From Pogostemon cablin (Eukaryota > Streptophyta > Magnoliopsida > Lamiales > Lamiaceae), in NCBI GenBank assembly GCA_023678885.1, contig CM042987.1, positions 29,040,927 through 29,104,926 of the forward strand: 64,000 nucleotides of DNA, read 5' to 3'. This document shows positions 22,901 to 34,884 of the stretch, piece by piece. The notes beneath the pieces were generated by a model, which searched no databases, was not told the origin of the DNA, and was given only the letters and a program-made list of their open reading frames with translations. The translations under genes were made by a program, and so were the position numbers. Within the stretch, counting starts at the first letter, position 1. Each line of letters opens with the position of its first letter.

Positions 22901-23137
22901 GATGAAATCCCCAAGACTAACCTCAGGCTGATTATACGCAGCTAAATGCTCAAAGATAAGGAACATAGAAAGAACAAGAGCCACCGCAACAAAAATGCCG
23001 GCACTGGTAACAGCCAAGTTGTAGAGTGACGAAGTCCCACCATTCAAATTCACAGGCCAAAATCTTGATAATCTATTCGTGGATTCCCCTAAGACGGCAA
23101 AGTATAATAACAAAACTAGAACCCCTCTCCACCTCAT
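19938..23137 (-). CDS. LAZ1: LAZ1-type DUF300 / OST-alpha family membrane protein
   Basis: Eight coding exons join cleanly: 22922-23137, 22648-22704, 22046-22154, 21340-21524, 21166-21254, 20820-21075, 20445-20690, 19938-20231. All have GT-AG introns and the phases agree, giving 483 codons plus a stop, the size of Arabidopsis LAZ1 (about 485). Exon 1 encodes a hydrophobic N-terminus and the signature IFEHLAAYNQPE; exon 2 gives EQKFLIGLILMVPVYAVES; exon 3 NSDAAFNYEAIRDCYEAFAL and FERYLIACLG; exon 6 the QTWALYCLVQFY and SIVFLTWWQG segments. Several membrane helices fill the first ~300 residues; the rest is a hydrophilic, Ser- and charge-rich cytosolic tail. Family members (also called TMEM184 homologues) sit in the tonoplast; LAZ1 is known from hypersensitive-type cell death and brassinosteroid receptor trafficking in Arabidopsis. 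No frameshift or missing exon. Whether it is LAZ1 or a LAZ1 homologue (H1/H2) cannot be settled by eye. Confidence 0.95.
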
Positions 23138-23760
23138 TTCAGATCATCCAAGTTTGCAACACATCAGAACAAAACTACTGATTCATCAACAAGAATCTAA
23201 ATTCCTCCTAAATAACCTCAGTAAACCTTCCAGCGAGTTAAGGACAAACAATATATGTTGCTCAATTGATCCAAAGACAGTAGCACTCGCTCAACGAATC
23301 ACCACCGATCAGAACACTCGAAAACCTCGTTTCCTATCAGAAATTATTGGAATCAGAACATTTTACAAAATTTAGTGCAAAATCAGAACTTAAAAGAAAA
23401 GAATATATGCGTGGATATTCGTGAAGGATTGTAGTAGTATGCCCCAACTTTACCAATACAAACTGTTCCCATTCTTTGGAACACAAACTTAAAACACAAA
23501 TTACACTACAATGATCAACTCAAACATAGCAAAGAAAACGCAACAGTCAAATAATTTAACAAAAACCCTAATTCAAACTTCAGCAAATGAATTCCACAAA
23601 TTCAAGAAAAAAATGCACGAAGTTTCCAGGTCAGAATTAAACCTCTTTTACCGCGGAATCCCCCAGATAAATCGATGAGATAATAAATACTTCAAATATT
23701 AGATAACAGGATTCAGGGTTTCGTGTTCCTCTTTTGCGGGTGGTTGTTAAGTGCACGGAA
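23138..23760 (-). promoter_or_regulatory. 5' UTR and promoter region of the LAZ1 gene
   Basis: No coding frame of significance. Sequence up to about 23760 is less AT-rich than the intergenic DNA beyond and probably holds the leader, possibly with a leader intron; I could not fix a TATA box or start site. Confidence 0.4.
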
Positions 23761-24076
23761 TTAGAATTTTGGGCCAAATTAATTATAAAAAGTACATATT
23801 CCCAATCTCAACGTTCGTGCTTTGAGCGTGTGAATACGTACGTATACGTATATATTTTCGTATTTCGTATATATCTATAGATCCTTGCCTCAACGGTTGG
23901 GACTAGAAGATGCGTAGTTGCTAAAGTTACGGTGACAGCACCAAGGTAACTCAATGATCCAACATCTGGCAAGTTTTTCGAGCTAGTGTCGCGTCGTCTA
24001 CCTAAGTTGGAAGCAAAATTAAAAGGAAAAATATTGTGTTAAAACGTCTTTCATAACATTACTAATAAAAAATTAT
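23761..24076. other. Spacer between LAZ1 and MITE cluster
   Basis: Includes an ACGTACGTATACGTATATA palindromic stretch near 23836; nothing else supportable. Confidence 0.4.
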
Positions 24077-24223
24077 GACAAAAACTCTCCTTTAAAATTT
24101 TATTTTAAATTATATACCTTTAGTATAAAATGTGTACCCTTTATTTTCTAAAAAAAATAAAAAATATTAATCAAAAGTGTATCCTTTACAACAAAATAGT
24201 GTACCCTTATTAATTAAAATGTA

Positions 24224-24316
24224 CTCCCTCCATCCTGGGCAAAGAGATGCATTTACTGTAACTTTTGTGAGAGCTTTATGTAGTTAAACGTAGTTGTTTG
24301 ACCGGGACAGAGGGAA
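24224..24316. mobile_element. Short Stowaway MITE nested in MITE family A
   Basis: CTCCCTCCATCCTGGGCAAA at the left and a complementary GACCGGGACAGAGGGAA at the right, TA on both sides, 93 bp. Probably an internally deleted copy. Confidence 0.8.
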
Positions 24317-24339
24317 TATACCTTTAGAACAAAACAATA

Positions 24340-24612
24340 CTCATTCCATCCCAAAGACAAGTTTCCGGTTACTGTAGATACGGAGTTTAAGAAAAAATTA
24401 CTTTTTGCTTTACTTTTAGGTGTAGTTTAGTATTTTTAGGTAATAAATAAATTATAAAGTAAATTATGTGAGTTGTAAAGGGGTGACAATTTTGAAATTA
24501 AAGTGTGTTGTGGGGTTATTAATTTGTGTGTATTTCCTTATTTAGGAGTGTGAACTTGTTTATGGGACGGACAAAAATAGAAAGTGTGAATTTGTTTATG
24601 GGACGGAGGGAG
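24340..24612. mobile_element. Stowaway MITE nested in MITE family A
   Basis: Ends CTCATTCCATCCC and GGGACGGAGGGAG, TA on both sides, 273 bp. Confidence 0.8.
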
Positions 24613-24691
24613 TATACCCTTACCCATAATAATAAATTCTAAAGATGCACTGTGTGCCCCCGGGGGCACAAGAGCCTCACTCAAAAATTAT

Positions 24692-25160
24692 ATCCAATCG
24701 ATGAAATGATAATGATGCATTGAATTATTTCACAAATAATTTATAGGAGTAATATAAATAAAATATGATAATTTTTTAAGAGAAAGTGATAATATTTTAT
24801 AGTGAAATGATAATGATGTTATCAATTTTTTTCGTCTCACTTAAGTGGATAGGTGTATTAATGTTGGATGATAGGTATATTAGTGTTGGATGCAACGACG
24901 GAGAGAGTTAAGGACCAGGGGGCGCTGGCCCCCTGGCATTTCAAAAAATATTAGTATATATGTGTTCAAATTTTTTAAATATTGCATAGTTGTAAAGGAC
25001 TTTTAAAACTTCTTGAGAGTTGAGGGTTTGATTCCTGCAATAACCTTTATATTTTCTTTTGGCCTATCCTTTTATTATTTCTTTTTTTTCTTTTGGCATT
25101 GTTGGAATTAATTTTTATTTTATTCATTTTATTTATAAGTTTCAATTATATTATAATTTT
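24692..25160. other. Spacer with CAGGGGGCGCTGGCCCCCTG palindrome
   Basis: A GC-rich near-palindrome at about 24927-24948 precedes text ending in a GGTTTGATTCC word near 25027. It resembles the end of a repeated element but I cannot delimit one. Confidence 0.35.
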
Positions 25161-25161
25161 C

Positions 25162-25163
<2 letters not shown>

Positions 25164-25227
<64 letters not shown>
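25164..25227. repeat. (TA)n microsatellite
   Basis: About 32 uninterrupted TA units. Open frames across it are artefacts of the repeat. Confidence 0.95.
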
Positions 25228-25229
<2 letters not shown>

Positions 25230-26170
25230 GCTTTCCTCCATGATCTCCTGAAAGCACACACACATGATCCAACTGAATACAATATTCAAAAAAGAGAAAA
25301 AGACAAAAGTGTAGAAAGTAATATATACTTGTAAGGGGAAATATGTTGGATTGTCATCAAATTAAAGAGGTTGAGAAGGAAGGAAAGAATCTGTGGCAGC
25401 TGATCCTATCTCCATGTAATCTTTGATCATTTGGGAAAGTTTTTCATCTTCAGAGATACTCATCTTTGATTCTTGAAATTTGCAGTTTAATGTATCTATC
25501 TACACATTTAGTTTAACTAATGAAGTGTGTATTTATATAAAATAAGGTGAACAGAGAAGTAAGTAGAAATGTGATGAATGTTTCCAGGAAAGAATCTATG
25601 ATCAGAAAATATAATAATTGTGATGTGGAGAGAAGTTTGATGTCATCATCATGGATCATAAAGCTTTTTTCTTTCCCTCTTTTGGGACACACAGGGAATG
25701 ATTGATTTCTTTCTGATAGAGCGATAGGCCTCCCCCAACGGGAGGTTTTTTGCCAACGTGTCAGAGGAAAAAAACCTAAAAAATAGGTTTTTTCCATTGG
25801 GAGCCTGCATAGGCTTTTTGTGAGGTTTTCTGCTCACTACCCAGGTTTTTACAAAATAGAGAGAGTGGGAAAAGAGATCGTGGAGAACACGGCGGAACAG
25901 CATAACGCGTAGCTCTCACGTGCAAGTGGTGTGGGGCCCGATCCAGCAGCGCTGTCTCCCACTTTTTAAATTTACTTTTTTTTATTTGCTGCTCAACACA
26001 AGTCCTTACCCCACTTTTCCCGGTTTATACAAGTGTTGGTGAAAAAAATTATTTTCTTTTTTCATTCGTTCAATATACACATGTTTCTTCATTTAACAAA
26101 TTAAAAGCAATGCGAAAGATGATTGGAATGAAAGAGTATTTGTAAGAATGAATATAATTAATTGAATGGA
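25228..26170. other. Spacer with a possible Tourist-like remnant
   Basis: 25730-25810 holds inverted GGGAGG/CCTCCC and AAAACCT/AGGTTTT words (CCCCAACGGGAGGTTTTTTG against CCATTGGGAGCC), the style of a small MITE without clear ends. Two overlapping minus-strand frames at 25513-25903 are explained by this text. The GC-richer stretch 25860-25960 is unassigned. Confidence 0.35.
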
Positions 26171-26175
26171 GATGG

Positions 26176-26405
26176 TTGTGAGACGGGTCAACTCATTATT
26201 AAAGTATGCTTATTATATAGTTAAAGTATGTCTATTTGTAGTTAAAGTATGTCAATAATGAATCATATTATAACACCATAAAATCATACTTTAATTCATA
26301 ATTTATTATACTTTAGAAAACATACGTTAACAATAATTAAACATACTTTATCAATATAATAGACATACTTTAATCGGTCTCACAAGCCGTCTCACAAAAT
26401 TAAGG
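26176..26405. mobile_element. GTGAGACGG-type MITE (family D), copy 1
   Basis: Inverted TGTGAGACGG ends enclose many copies of AAAGTATG and its complement CATACTTT, so the whole element can fold on itself. Second copy around 29630-30165, interrupted by a Stowaway. No clean TSD seen. Confidence 0.55.
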
Positions 26406-26409
26406 TCTC

Positions 26410-27148
26410 ACAACAGAATTTGTCTTTAAAATATACTCCGTCTGTCCTCCTATTTTTTTTATATGTATACGAGTACATATTCCCGCATAATATGCGGATA
26501 CATAGTATTTTATAAGAAATAATTAGATAATCCAATATTAAATGTATATTGTAATTTAATAATGAGTATATACTCAAAATTTTTGAAGATATATTTTTAT
26601 TAATTGATTTATTTATCATTTAAGGTTTACTTTTTAATTTTAAAAAATATAAAGATATACATTAGTAATATAATAATAATTAAAAAAATAGAAAGATTAT
26701 ATGTGATATTAAAATAAAAAATAAAAATATATATTCTAACCAATTAATAAATATTATTAAAGCTGGTATTTAATTTGAAGATATATGAATAATAATAATA
26801 ATAATTTTAATAATAATAATAATATTAAGTTGGATATATATTTTATTGATTGGTTTAATTATCTATTCTTAACCAATAAAAAAATATAATTAAAGGTGAT
26901 ATTTAATTTATAGATATACATGAATAATATAATTAAAAGTAGAAAGATTATATATATGAAATTAAAATAAAAAATACGACAATTAACCACGTCGCGACAT
27001 CTCATACTTTTAAAAGTTATTTATAGCAGCGTATTCGCAATTAGTATATACTATAAGATATGTAAGTACGTGGATTAAGATAAGTTAGGTAATTCAAAGA
27101 AAAAAAAGTTATTAGGATTGATAAATAAAATGTAAAAAATAAGTAATA
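26410..27148. other. AT-rich region with a Helitron-like hairpin and half a Stowaway
   Basis: 26435-26455 reads like one Stowaway end (TACTCCGTCTGTCCTCC). At 26483-26499 CCGCATAATATGCGG followed by ATACATAGT resembles a decayed Helitron 3' hairpin. The rest is AT-rich without further signal. Confidence 0.35.
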
Positions 27149-29225
27149 TCTTTAATATACTAAAACAGAGTTTAATTTTGATGACGTGTCGCCACCAGAA
27201 TTAATCTCAATTATTTTAATTTTTAATATAGATAAATGCATATATTATTTTAAGCTTTGAATATGATATTATCAAATCAAAATTAATTAAAATTTAGATA
27301 AATACATATAGATAAATACATATATTTACAGTAAGATTTAGAAAATTTATCCCTTCCCTAACTATAAATAAGACTCTTTATTCATTCATTCTACACACAT
27401 TAATATATTCATCATGACGAACAAAAGCTTTCTTCAAATTTTAAAAAAAAGTATTCGTTTTAATTTATTCCCTTTTGATTATTTATGTTTTTATTTATTT
27501 ATTTATTTAATTTTAGTTTTTTTTTTATTGTTAGTACGTAATCTTTTGATTATTTTTTGTTTTTATTTATTTATTTATTTATTTTGTTTTAGTTCTGCTT
27601 TTTAATTGTTAGTACATAATTTTTTTATTTTTGGACTTTTTACGTAATTAATTTTTGTTTAATGGTTAATTTTACAATTTTTTTTTAAAATTAATTTTGT
27701 TATGTATTCACTTTTTGATTATATTTTTTTATCTAATTTTTTTTAATTTTCTTTTTTAAAATTATTAGTATGTAATTTTTTAATTTTTTTTACGATATTA
27801 ATTTTTTTTATGATTTTACAATTTATTTAATTAATTTTGTTATGACTTCCTTTTCCTTTCTTATTTCTTTGAATTTATTTATAATTTTATTATAAATTTT
27901 CTTTAATATTTTTTGCGTTATGTTTCTAATAATTTTATTTGTTTTATTTTTTTATTTTTGTGTTTTTTAATATACTTTCACAAACATTAAAATTTAATGA
28001 TACATAAACAATATTTTTTTAAAGATTGAATAAGGATGTATTTTTTTATCTTTATAATTTTTGCTCTTTCTTTTATATTTTTAAATTCTCTTTTATTAAC
28101 TTTTTTTATTATTTTTTTTAATTCTATTATTTTATTTTTTATTAGTATGTAATTTTTTAATCTTTTATTCTTTTATATTAATTTTTTTCATTATTTTTTT
28201 AATTAAAATTTTTTATAATTTCTCTTTAGATTATTTTTTCTATTTATTTAATTTTTTTGTTTTAATTCGGTTTTTTTATTAGTAATATTTTATCTTTTGA
28301 TTTTTTTACATTATTAAATTTTAAATGATTAAATTTACTAAAAAATTTAAGAGTGGATCTCATGTAAACTCGAAAAACCCTATTTTTTAAAATTACTTTT
28401 TTTGTTTATAAAAAATTACTCTTTAAAGAGTAATAATTTTTATATAGAAGAGTAATAATTCATGTCTCTAATTTTCATGTACTAAAAGTAATCGAAAAAT
28501 AAGGGTTTACAAAAATTTAAAAATTAAATTTTCAATTTAAAAAAGTAACAATTTATGTGTTTATAGAGTAATTTTTCATGTACTAAAAAGTAACCGTGTT
28601 TACATATAAACATATGTAAACCTAGTTTACACAAGTGTTTGTGAAATTTTAAATTTTAATGATGTGTCACATCACCTGAATTAATTTTAATTTAATAATT
28701 GCTAATTGATATTTTGTGATAAATACATATATTTTTATATAAATTTTCTTTAAGATTCGAATATTTATATGATTAGATTAGATAAAAAAAAATAAACTCT
28801 TATTTAGAAACATTAAAAAAAATTGATCAATTTCCACCTATATAATGAGACTCTTTATTTATTCGTTCACATAAATTATTCTGTAGATCATATATATATA
28901 TATATATTATCAATTTAATTCTGGAACAACAATTATAACAAAATTTGAAAAATCAATTCAATATATATTTTTTTAATTTTTTTGGTAAATCAATTTAACA
29001 ACGAAATTAAATTTTTACCAACGAAAATAAATTCACATTTAAGTGTATATAAATTGAATTTTACTCTTTATAAATAATATATTAGATTATAATTGAATAA
29101 ATAGTTATAATAAACTTGAATTGCATTTTTTTAAAATTGTTGAATAAATAGTTATATTAAACTTAAATTATATTTTTCTAAAATTGTAATTTTATAACCC
29201 GTGTAATATGCGGGATTTATACTAG
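27149..29225 (+). mobile_element. Non-autonomous Helitron
   Basis: Begins TC (27149) after an A: TCTTTAATATACTAAAACAG, then GATGACGTGTCGCCACC. Ends with the hairpin CCCG-TGTAATATG-CGGG (29198-29214), seven bases, then CTAG (29222-29225) followed by T. That is the Helitron pattern: 5' TC, 3' hairpin plus CTRR, insertion between A and T, no TSD. About 2.1 kb and no helicase; contains MITE family C copy 2. Family relatives lie at 4879-6208 on the other strand. Confidence 0.75.
28351..28643. mobile_element. Mutator-type MITE family C, copy 2
   Basis: Matches 17209-17525 along its length (AGAGTAATAATTTTTATATA and TGTAAACC words in order). Flanks AAAATTTAA and AAATTTTAA agree at 8 of 9. It lies inside the Helitron. 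Confidence 0.7.
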
Positions 29226-29629
29226 TTTTTATAATATTGTGATGTTTTAAAAATATTAGTATTGTATAATGTTATTATTATTATTAAAAACGTAAAAAAG
29301 TAGTGGGACAGACGAAAATGTAAAGTGTTTAAAATTAAATACCACAAACAAAGAGAGTATATTACGCAGAATCAATTTCATGTGAAATATCCGTGGTCGT
29401 CCCCATTTTTTATTACTAATTACAATTATATTCTTAAAATTAATATTATAACAAAATAAACATTAAACTCTGAGCAGTATAATAGTTCATAATTTTAAAA
29501 AAATAATAACAAAAAGACAAAAAATAAAAATAAATATATATATATACAAAACAAAAATAAAATGTACCATAAACAATTTCATAGAATACTTTGCTAATTT
29601 TAAAAAACTAGAGTAAAAAATTAGACAAG
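29226..29629. other. AT-rich spacer with a Stowaway half-end
   Basis: 29298-29362 (GTGGGACAGACGAAAATG ... AAAGAGAGTATA) reads like the right half of a Stowaway, possibly the partner of the half at 26435. Otherwise AT-rich with no gene. Confidence 0.35.
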
Positions 29630-30165
29630 TATCTTGTGAGACATTAATTATGTGAGATTGATTTGTGAGACGTGCTAAAGTATATTTATTATTTAGATAA
29701 ATTATGTTTAATACTTCATTCGTCCAATAATAAACTTCATACTTTTCATTTTCGTCTGTCCCACATTAAACTTCACCACTCAAAAAAAATAAATATCACA
29801 TCAATCTCCACCCCTAAAACTTCATCTTGTTTGCCACTCTCATCTAACACACATAACATATTTTATAATTTATTTATTATCTAAATACTACAATACCCTC
29901 CAAAAATTAATAAAGTTGGTCATAAAGCAACTTTTTTTAAACTCCGTATCTACCGTAACGGTGAAGTTTATTCTAGGACGGAGGGAGTAGTTATTAAAGT
30001 ATTTTTCTAAAGTATGATGGATGATGAATTAAAGTATGATTTTAGGGTGTTATAATATGATTTATTATTGATATACTTTAATCACAAATAAGCATACTTT
30101 ATCTGTATAATAAGCATACTTTAGTGATGAATCGACCTATCTCACAAAAACTCATCTCATAGACT
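29630..30165. mobile_element. GTGAGACGG-type MITE (family D), copy 2, with nested Stowaway
   Basis: TTGTGAGACGTGC at the left and the complementary TCTCACAAAAACTC at the right, with AAAGTATG words as in the copy at 26176. A Stowaway (29714-29987) splits it. Confidence 0.6.
29714..29987. mobile_element. Stowaway MITE nested in MITE family D
   Basis: CTTCATTCGTCCAATAATAA at the left; TTCTAGGACGGAGGGAG at the right; TA on both sides; 274 bp. Confidence 0.8.
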
Positions 30166-30438
30166 ATAAAAATATAGGAAAAATTTTTAATTATATACAA
30201 TTCTAATGAAATTAAATGTGTCTAAATTTATAGATTAATTAAGAAAATGATCTTGGTGTAACGTAGAAGTAATGTATTTAATTTTTAATTAAAAATAATA
30301 CTCCCTCCGTCCCATCCTAATGGTTACATATATTTTTTTTTGGCGTCCTATCCTAATGGTTACATTTCCTTTTTTAGCATAAGGGACCCATACAAATTAA
30401 TTACTTCTCTTTCCATGGGCCCACACATCACACACTAA

Positions 30439-32012
30439 GGCCAACTCCAGCCGTTGCACTATTTTAGTGTGCACTACACTCTATTCTAGCCTAATGGTGG
30501 GGTACACCATTTACACTCTATTCTAGTGCAAAATATACACAACAACTCTAATGGTCTTACACTAAATTTTACACCACATGGAATATTCTTAGAATATTCC
30601 TTTATTTATTCTTTTAATTTTAATTTTATTTTAGATTATGTTTTAATTTAATAAACTATTATAATAAAATATATTTATTATTAAATTATTTTTAATAAAT
30701 TACCTATAATTTTCAATTTTTTTTAAAAATTTAAAAATATTAAATTAAAAAATAAAATATAACAAGAAAAATTTAAATTTAATGATACAAACATAGATAA
30801 CAATATAAATATTAATCATGACACATTAAAATATAATTCAAATACGGATTAAAATATGTTTGGTGGGTTTTTTCAAGATCTTGGAGGTTCCGGAAGTAAT
30901 CTTGGTAATTATTAGAAGTATTATTTATTTAATTTTTAATATTATTATTATGCTTTTATGTAATTTAATTTAGTGCATTTTTGTAATTTATAATTTTAAG
31001 TATATTTTATGTAAATGTTTCTTCATTGATTATTTTTAATTAATAAATTATCAAATAACCCAAAATATTTTATTAATAAAATAAAAAATAAGTAAACTAT
31101 CTCAATTTTAATAATTAAAGTAATGAAATATAAATTTTAAAATATTACATTAAATAAATAGAGTAAATTTTATGACGTTATAATTAATTCACATTAAGAT
31201 ATATTTTTATTTAAAAATCAAGTTAATTAAATCATGTTAAGATAATTATCTATAATTAATTAGTTAATTAAAATTTAAAAATATTAAATAAAAAATAAAA
31301 TATAAATAGAAAATTATAATAAATAATGATAAATTAGAGATACTAATGTAAATAATAAAATTGAATTAAGAATAATAAAAATTTCTTAGACACAACACAG
31401 TAAATTAAGTTTTTTAGATAATAAAATAAAGAGCGAGGCTTGTGTGCGCACGGGCGCACGGGAACACATTCCGTGCGCCTTTACAATTTAGTATTATGGG
31501 TAAGGATACATTATTTTGATCTAAAGGGTATACACTTTAATTAATAAAGGTACACTATTTTGTTCTAAAGGATATATACTTTATTAATATTTTATATTTT
31601 TCTTCAGAAAATAAAGGGTACACATATTTATACTAAAGGGTATACAATTTAACACAAAATTTCAAAGTTTCAAAGGTACACGGAATGTGTTCCCGTGCGT
31701 CCGGGCACACACAAATTTTTGTTATGGTACACATCTTTATACTAAAGGGTATACAATTTAACACAAAATTATAAAGGCGCACGGAATGTGCTCCCGCGCG
31801 CCCGGATGCACATAAGTTTTTGCTTAAAATAAATGAAAAAAGATAATAAAATAAATGAAAAATAAAATGAAAAATAATTTGGTGGGATGAATACTAATCG
31901 CCAGATGTGGTGGGTTACTATTCCAAATTCTAGAATAGCGTGGCATTTTAGGGTACCGCTGGAGCCATTCTCCACGCCAAATTGGAGGTGGCGTTATCTG
32001 CTGGAGATGCTC
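30439..32012. mobile_element. PIF/Harbinger-like non-autonomous element
   Basis: Ends GGCCAACTCCAGC and the complement of GAGCATCTCCAGC, bounded by TAA on each side (30436-30438, 32013-32015), the 3-bp target preference of PIF/Harbinger. Interior AT-rich, no transposase. Holds a family A MITE at 31431-31824; without it the element is about 1.17 kb. Confidence 0.75.
31431..31824 (+). mobile_element. Mutator-type MITE family A, copy 3
   Basis: Perfect 9-bp duplication TAAAATAAA at 31422-31430 and 31825-31833. Starts GAGCGAGGCTTGTGTGCGC and ends ATAAGTTTTTGCT. 394 bp, with the same GC palindromes and GGGTATACA words as the other copies. Confidence 0.85.
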
Positions 32013-32826
32013 TAATGCACCTACCCACTTTACATTAAAATATTATTTCTCTCACCTCAATACACATTAAAATACTATATTCATTAATCTCCGTGCAGAA
32101 AACAAACGTAACCATAAGCACGGGATGGAGGGAGTATAACATTAACACATTACTAATTATCGTGCATGTATTTGTTTGCCTATTTTTGTAGCACTCACGA
32201 GAAAGAATACTCGATCGTTGTAGTAGTATATCCCAAGAAAAATTATCAATCCACAAAGGAGTTATGTTCGGACTAGCAAAATACGCGAGCTCATGTTCAT
32301 GTTGTTTTTGTAAAGATGATCGGGGGTTTTGAGATGATTAACAACTAAAGCAAGTAGCAAGTAAATAAGATAGCGAATAGGAGAAATGACAAGTAAAGAT
32401 GAATAACAAGTAAAGAAAATGGGTGCTAAAGTTCAAGTATGGAAAAATATGGGATTAGAAGCATCCAAGCACACTCGATTCATATTATCATGCAAAAGGA
32501 ATTCAACTCAATTGATGTAGACTAAGGGTGATCACGATTGTATCCTAAGCTCCCTTTCGGGTTACAAAGGTTGTTGATCCATTTTAAACTCCCAAAAGCA
32601 CTTAAGATCAAAGCCCAACATTAACCCCTTCCATCTAGGTACTAGTTAGAGTAAACTCTCCCTTTTTGTGTACTAAGGCCAACGAATGGATTGGTTCCCC
32701 TCATCGAATTCAAATATCCTTTCGGTCAAACCCAAACTCGATGTCTAATCATGCCTTCCTAATACTATAGAGGGTCGTTTCCGTCTCACTCCAAGAAATA
32801 CATATATAAACATTATGATAGCATTT

Positions 32827-34279
32827 TGATCGTTGTGAAATTCACCTAGATTTTAAGTGGATTTTTGTGGCTTTAATTTAATAATTGAGCATGATTTTAA
32901 TGAAAATACTATTAATTGCTTGATTATTTGGAGAAAGGTATTTTTGTTTATTTTTGCAGAAAAATGGGTGATTTTGATAAAAATGGATTCTACAAGTGAA
33001 GAGGAAGATGTGGGAGAAAACGAAGCTCGATTTGGAGTTGAAACGAGAAAGAACGGGCCAAAGGAAAAATTGTTATAAATCCCATTTTTGGTGTCATGAG
33101 CTAAATTATCCCACATTGATTACCTACCACAAATTCCTCCCACTCTATCACTACATGAACCTACTTGTCCCACATTGGAAACTCACTCAAATTTCTCTCA
33201 CCCTTACTACTATAAATACCCTATTCCATGAAAGCCACCATGGACTAATTCTCAACCATTAAATTCTCTATTAAATTGAATCATTTTCAAGATTCAATAG
33301 TTGAGAGAGCTTTTAAGTAAGACCTCCATAGTTGAGATCCCTCCCCCTTTCGGGGTGAGGGATCCGTCCGTAGTTTAAATATTTTTTTCTAGATTAGGAT
33401 TTTATTGTTTTCCAAGAAGGTGGGGACACCAAGGAAATGATGATCCTCATGGATGTAAAACTTCATTAAGGTGTAATCTAATCCTACTTATTATCTTTTT
33501 ATTTTCTATGTTTTGGATGTTTAAGTGATGTTTAGATTATGGATTAATTTGTGATATTATTTAAATTGCAATCCCGGCTTTGATTAGTTTCATTTATGGA
33601 TGCTTAATTGTTTAATCTATATGTTTGATTTGTATGGTTAATTATCTAGTGCATGTGGTTAGAACGAGAGTTCAATTATGTGTTTTAGGAATTAATTTAA
33701 TCATTTCATCATGTGGGTTATGTGGATTAATGTGGGAAGAGTTGGAGACGACCTCTCATGTTTAGAACTACATAAGTGGACACTAGAGAGGTTAGATCGA
33801 GAGGTCAATTAATCTAGTGAGGGGAACCCAACCTTAGTGAATTCATAGTACCTAGAAAGGAAATATTACCTATGATTTAGTACCTTTTAGGGAACTCGTA
33901 CGTGTAATTAGTACCTATTGGGAGGTGTTCGCTATGGTATCGATCCTATGTGCTACTTTGGGGTCTTTGTAAGGGCCTACATCCTCTTCATCTCGAGAGA
34001 GAGTTTAGGTGAAAATAGTGATCGCTCTTAATATGATAGCTTAAATTGGGAGGCAATTAGATGTGTTACATGATTGATCCATTTGAATTGCATCATGAAG
34101 ATTTCCTTTGCATTGAAAATTCCAAAAGTATTGTAATTAGTTTCTTTTCTTGTTTTTATTATCTCTCTTCTCGGTCGTCCCTAACTAATACGAGACTATA
34201 ACTTGAAGGCCACGAATCCTAAATTCCCTTAGGTTCGATATTTTGTTGCTTGGTCGCCCGGATTATTAACGACCAATCA
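32827..34279 (+). mobile_element. Solo LTR nested in the 3' LTR
   Basis: 1453 bp starting TGATCGTTGTGAAATTCACC and ending GACCAATCA, flanked by a 5-bp duplication CATTT (32822-32826, 34280-34284). The partner LTR at 41272-41290 preserves the empty site. A TATA-like CTACTATAAATACC lies at about 33207. The first ~35 bp resemble the start of the host element's own LTR on the minus strand (CACCTAGATTTTA), so it belongs to a related family. Internal region and second LTR were lost by LTR recombination. Confidence 0.8.
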
Positions 34280-34884
34280 CATTTAATCACCATAAATCAA
34301 TTCATTGATCAACAATCCATTAAACCAATAATCAATTATGAATAACAAACCATGCCATCACAACATCAAGACAATTAAACTCCATGAATAGAAATCAACA
34401 TCAATTAAATCAAAAACCAATTTAATCCACATAATAATACAAATCTAATATGCTCTTCATGTCCCCAATCCCACTAGAGGGATTAGCCTAACATGATAAA
34501 GGTAACAAAACACATAAATGATTCATTATAAATACCCATAGTCTTAGATCCAAAAGAAAATCAAAAGAGATGTGAATCTTCCCTAGCAATTTCTTGTAGA
34601 GAATCTTCAATACTCATGGATCTCCAACTCTAACTCTTGATTTCTTGAGATCTTCAACACCCAAATGGAAGGGATGAAGAATGGATGAAGATGATGGAGA
34701 TGATGAAGATGGATCAAGATGTATGAAGGTGGATGGAGATTATGGTGTGAAATTGAAGGAAAGGTGTGTGAGGTGTGTGTAGAAGGGTGGAATTTCGGAT
34801 CCTCCCCTCAATTGTTGAATAAATGGGTATTTATACCCCTTGGGAAGCTTCTAGAAGTTTCTGGAAATTTCAGCAGTTTTGACA

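Larger units (their letters stand above)
24077..24682 (-). mobile_element. Mutator-type MITE family A, copy 2, with two nested Stowaways
   Basis: Perfect 9-bp duplication AAAAATTAT at 24068-24076 and 24683-24691. It is in reverse orientation relative to the copy at 2420: starts GACAAAAACTC, ends GAGCCTCACTC. The palindromic GC segment next to its left end has been lost. Two Stowaway MITEs (24224-24316 and 24340-24612) sit inside, separated by only about 23 bp of the host MITE. Confidence 0.85.
30301..32134. mobile_element. Stowaway MITE split by a Harbinger-like element
   Basis: Left part 30301-30435 starts CTCCCTCCGTCCCATCCTAA; right part 32016-32134 ends CACGGGATGGAGGGAG; TA flanks on both sides. 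Joined, the parts give a normal Stowaway of about 257 bp, with the usual CACACTAATGCACC text restored across the junction. It is the outer layer of a three-level nest. Confidence 0.85.

Noticed and set aside
26435..29362. A single Stowaway split by the Helitron at 27149-29225
   Set aside because: Half-ends exist at both places, but the Helitron boundaries do not abut them, so the pairing cannot be shown.
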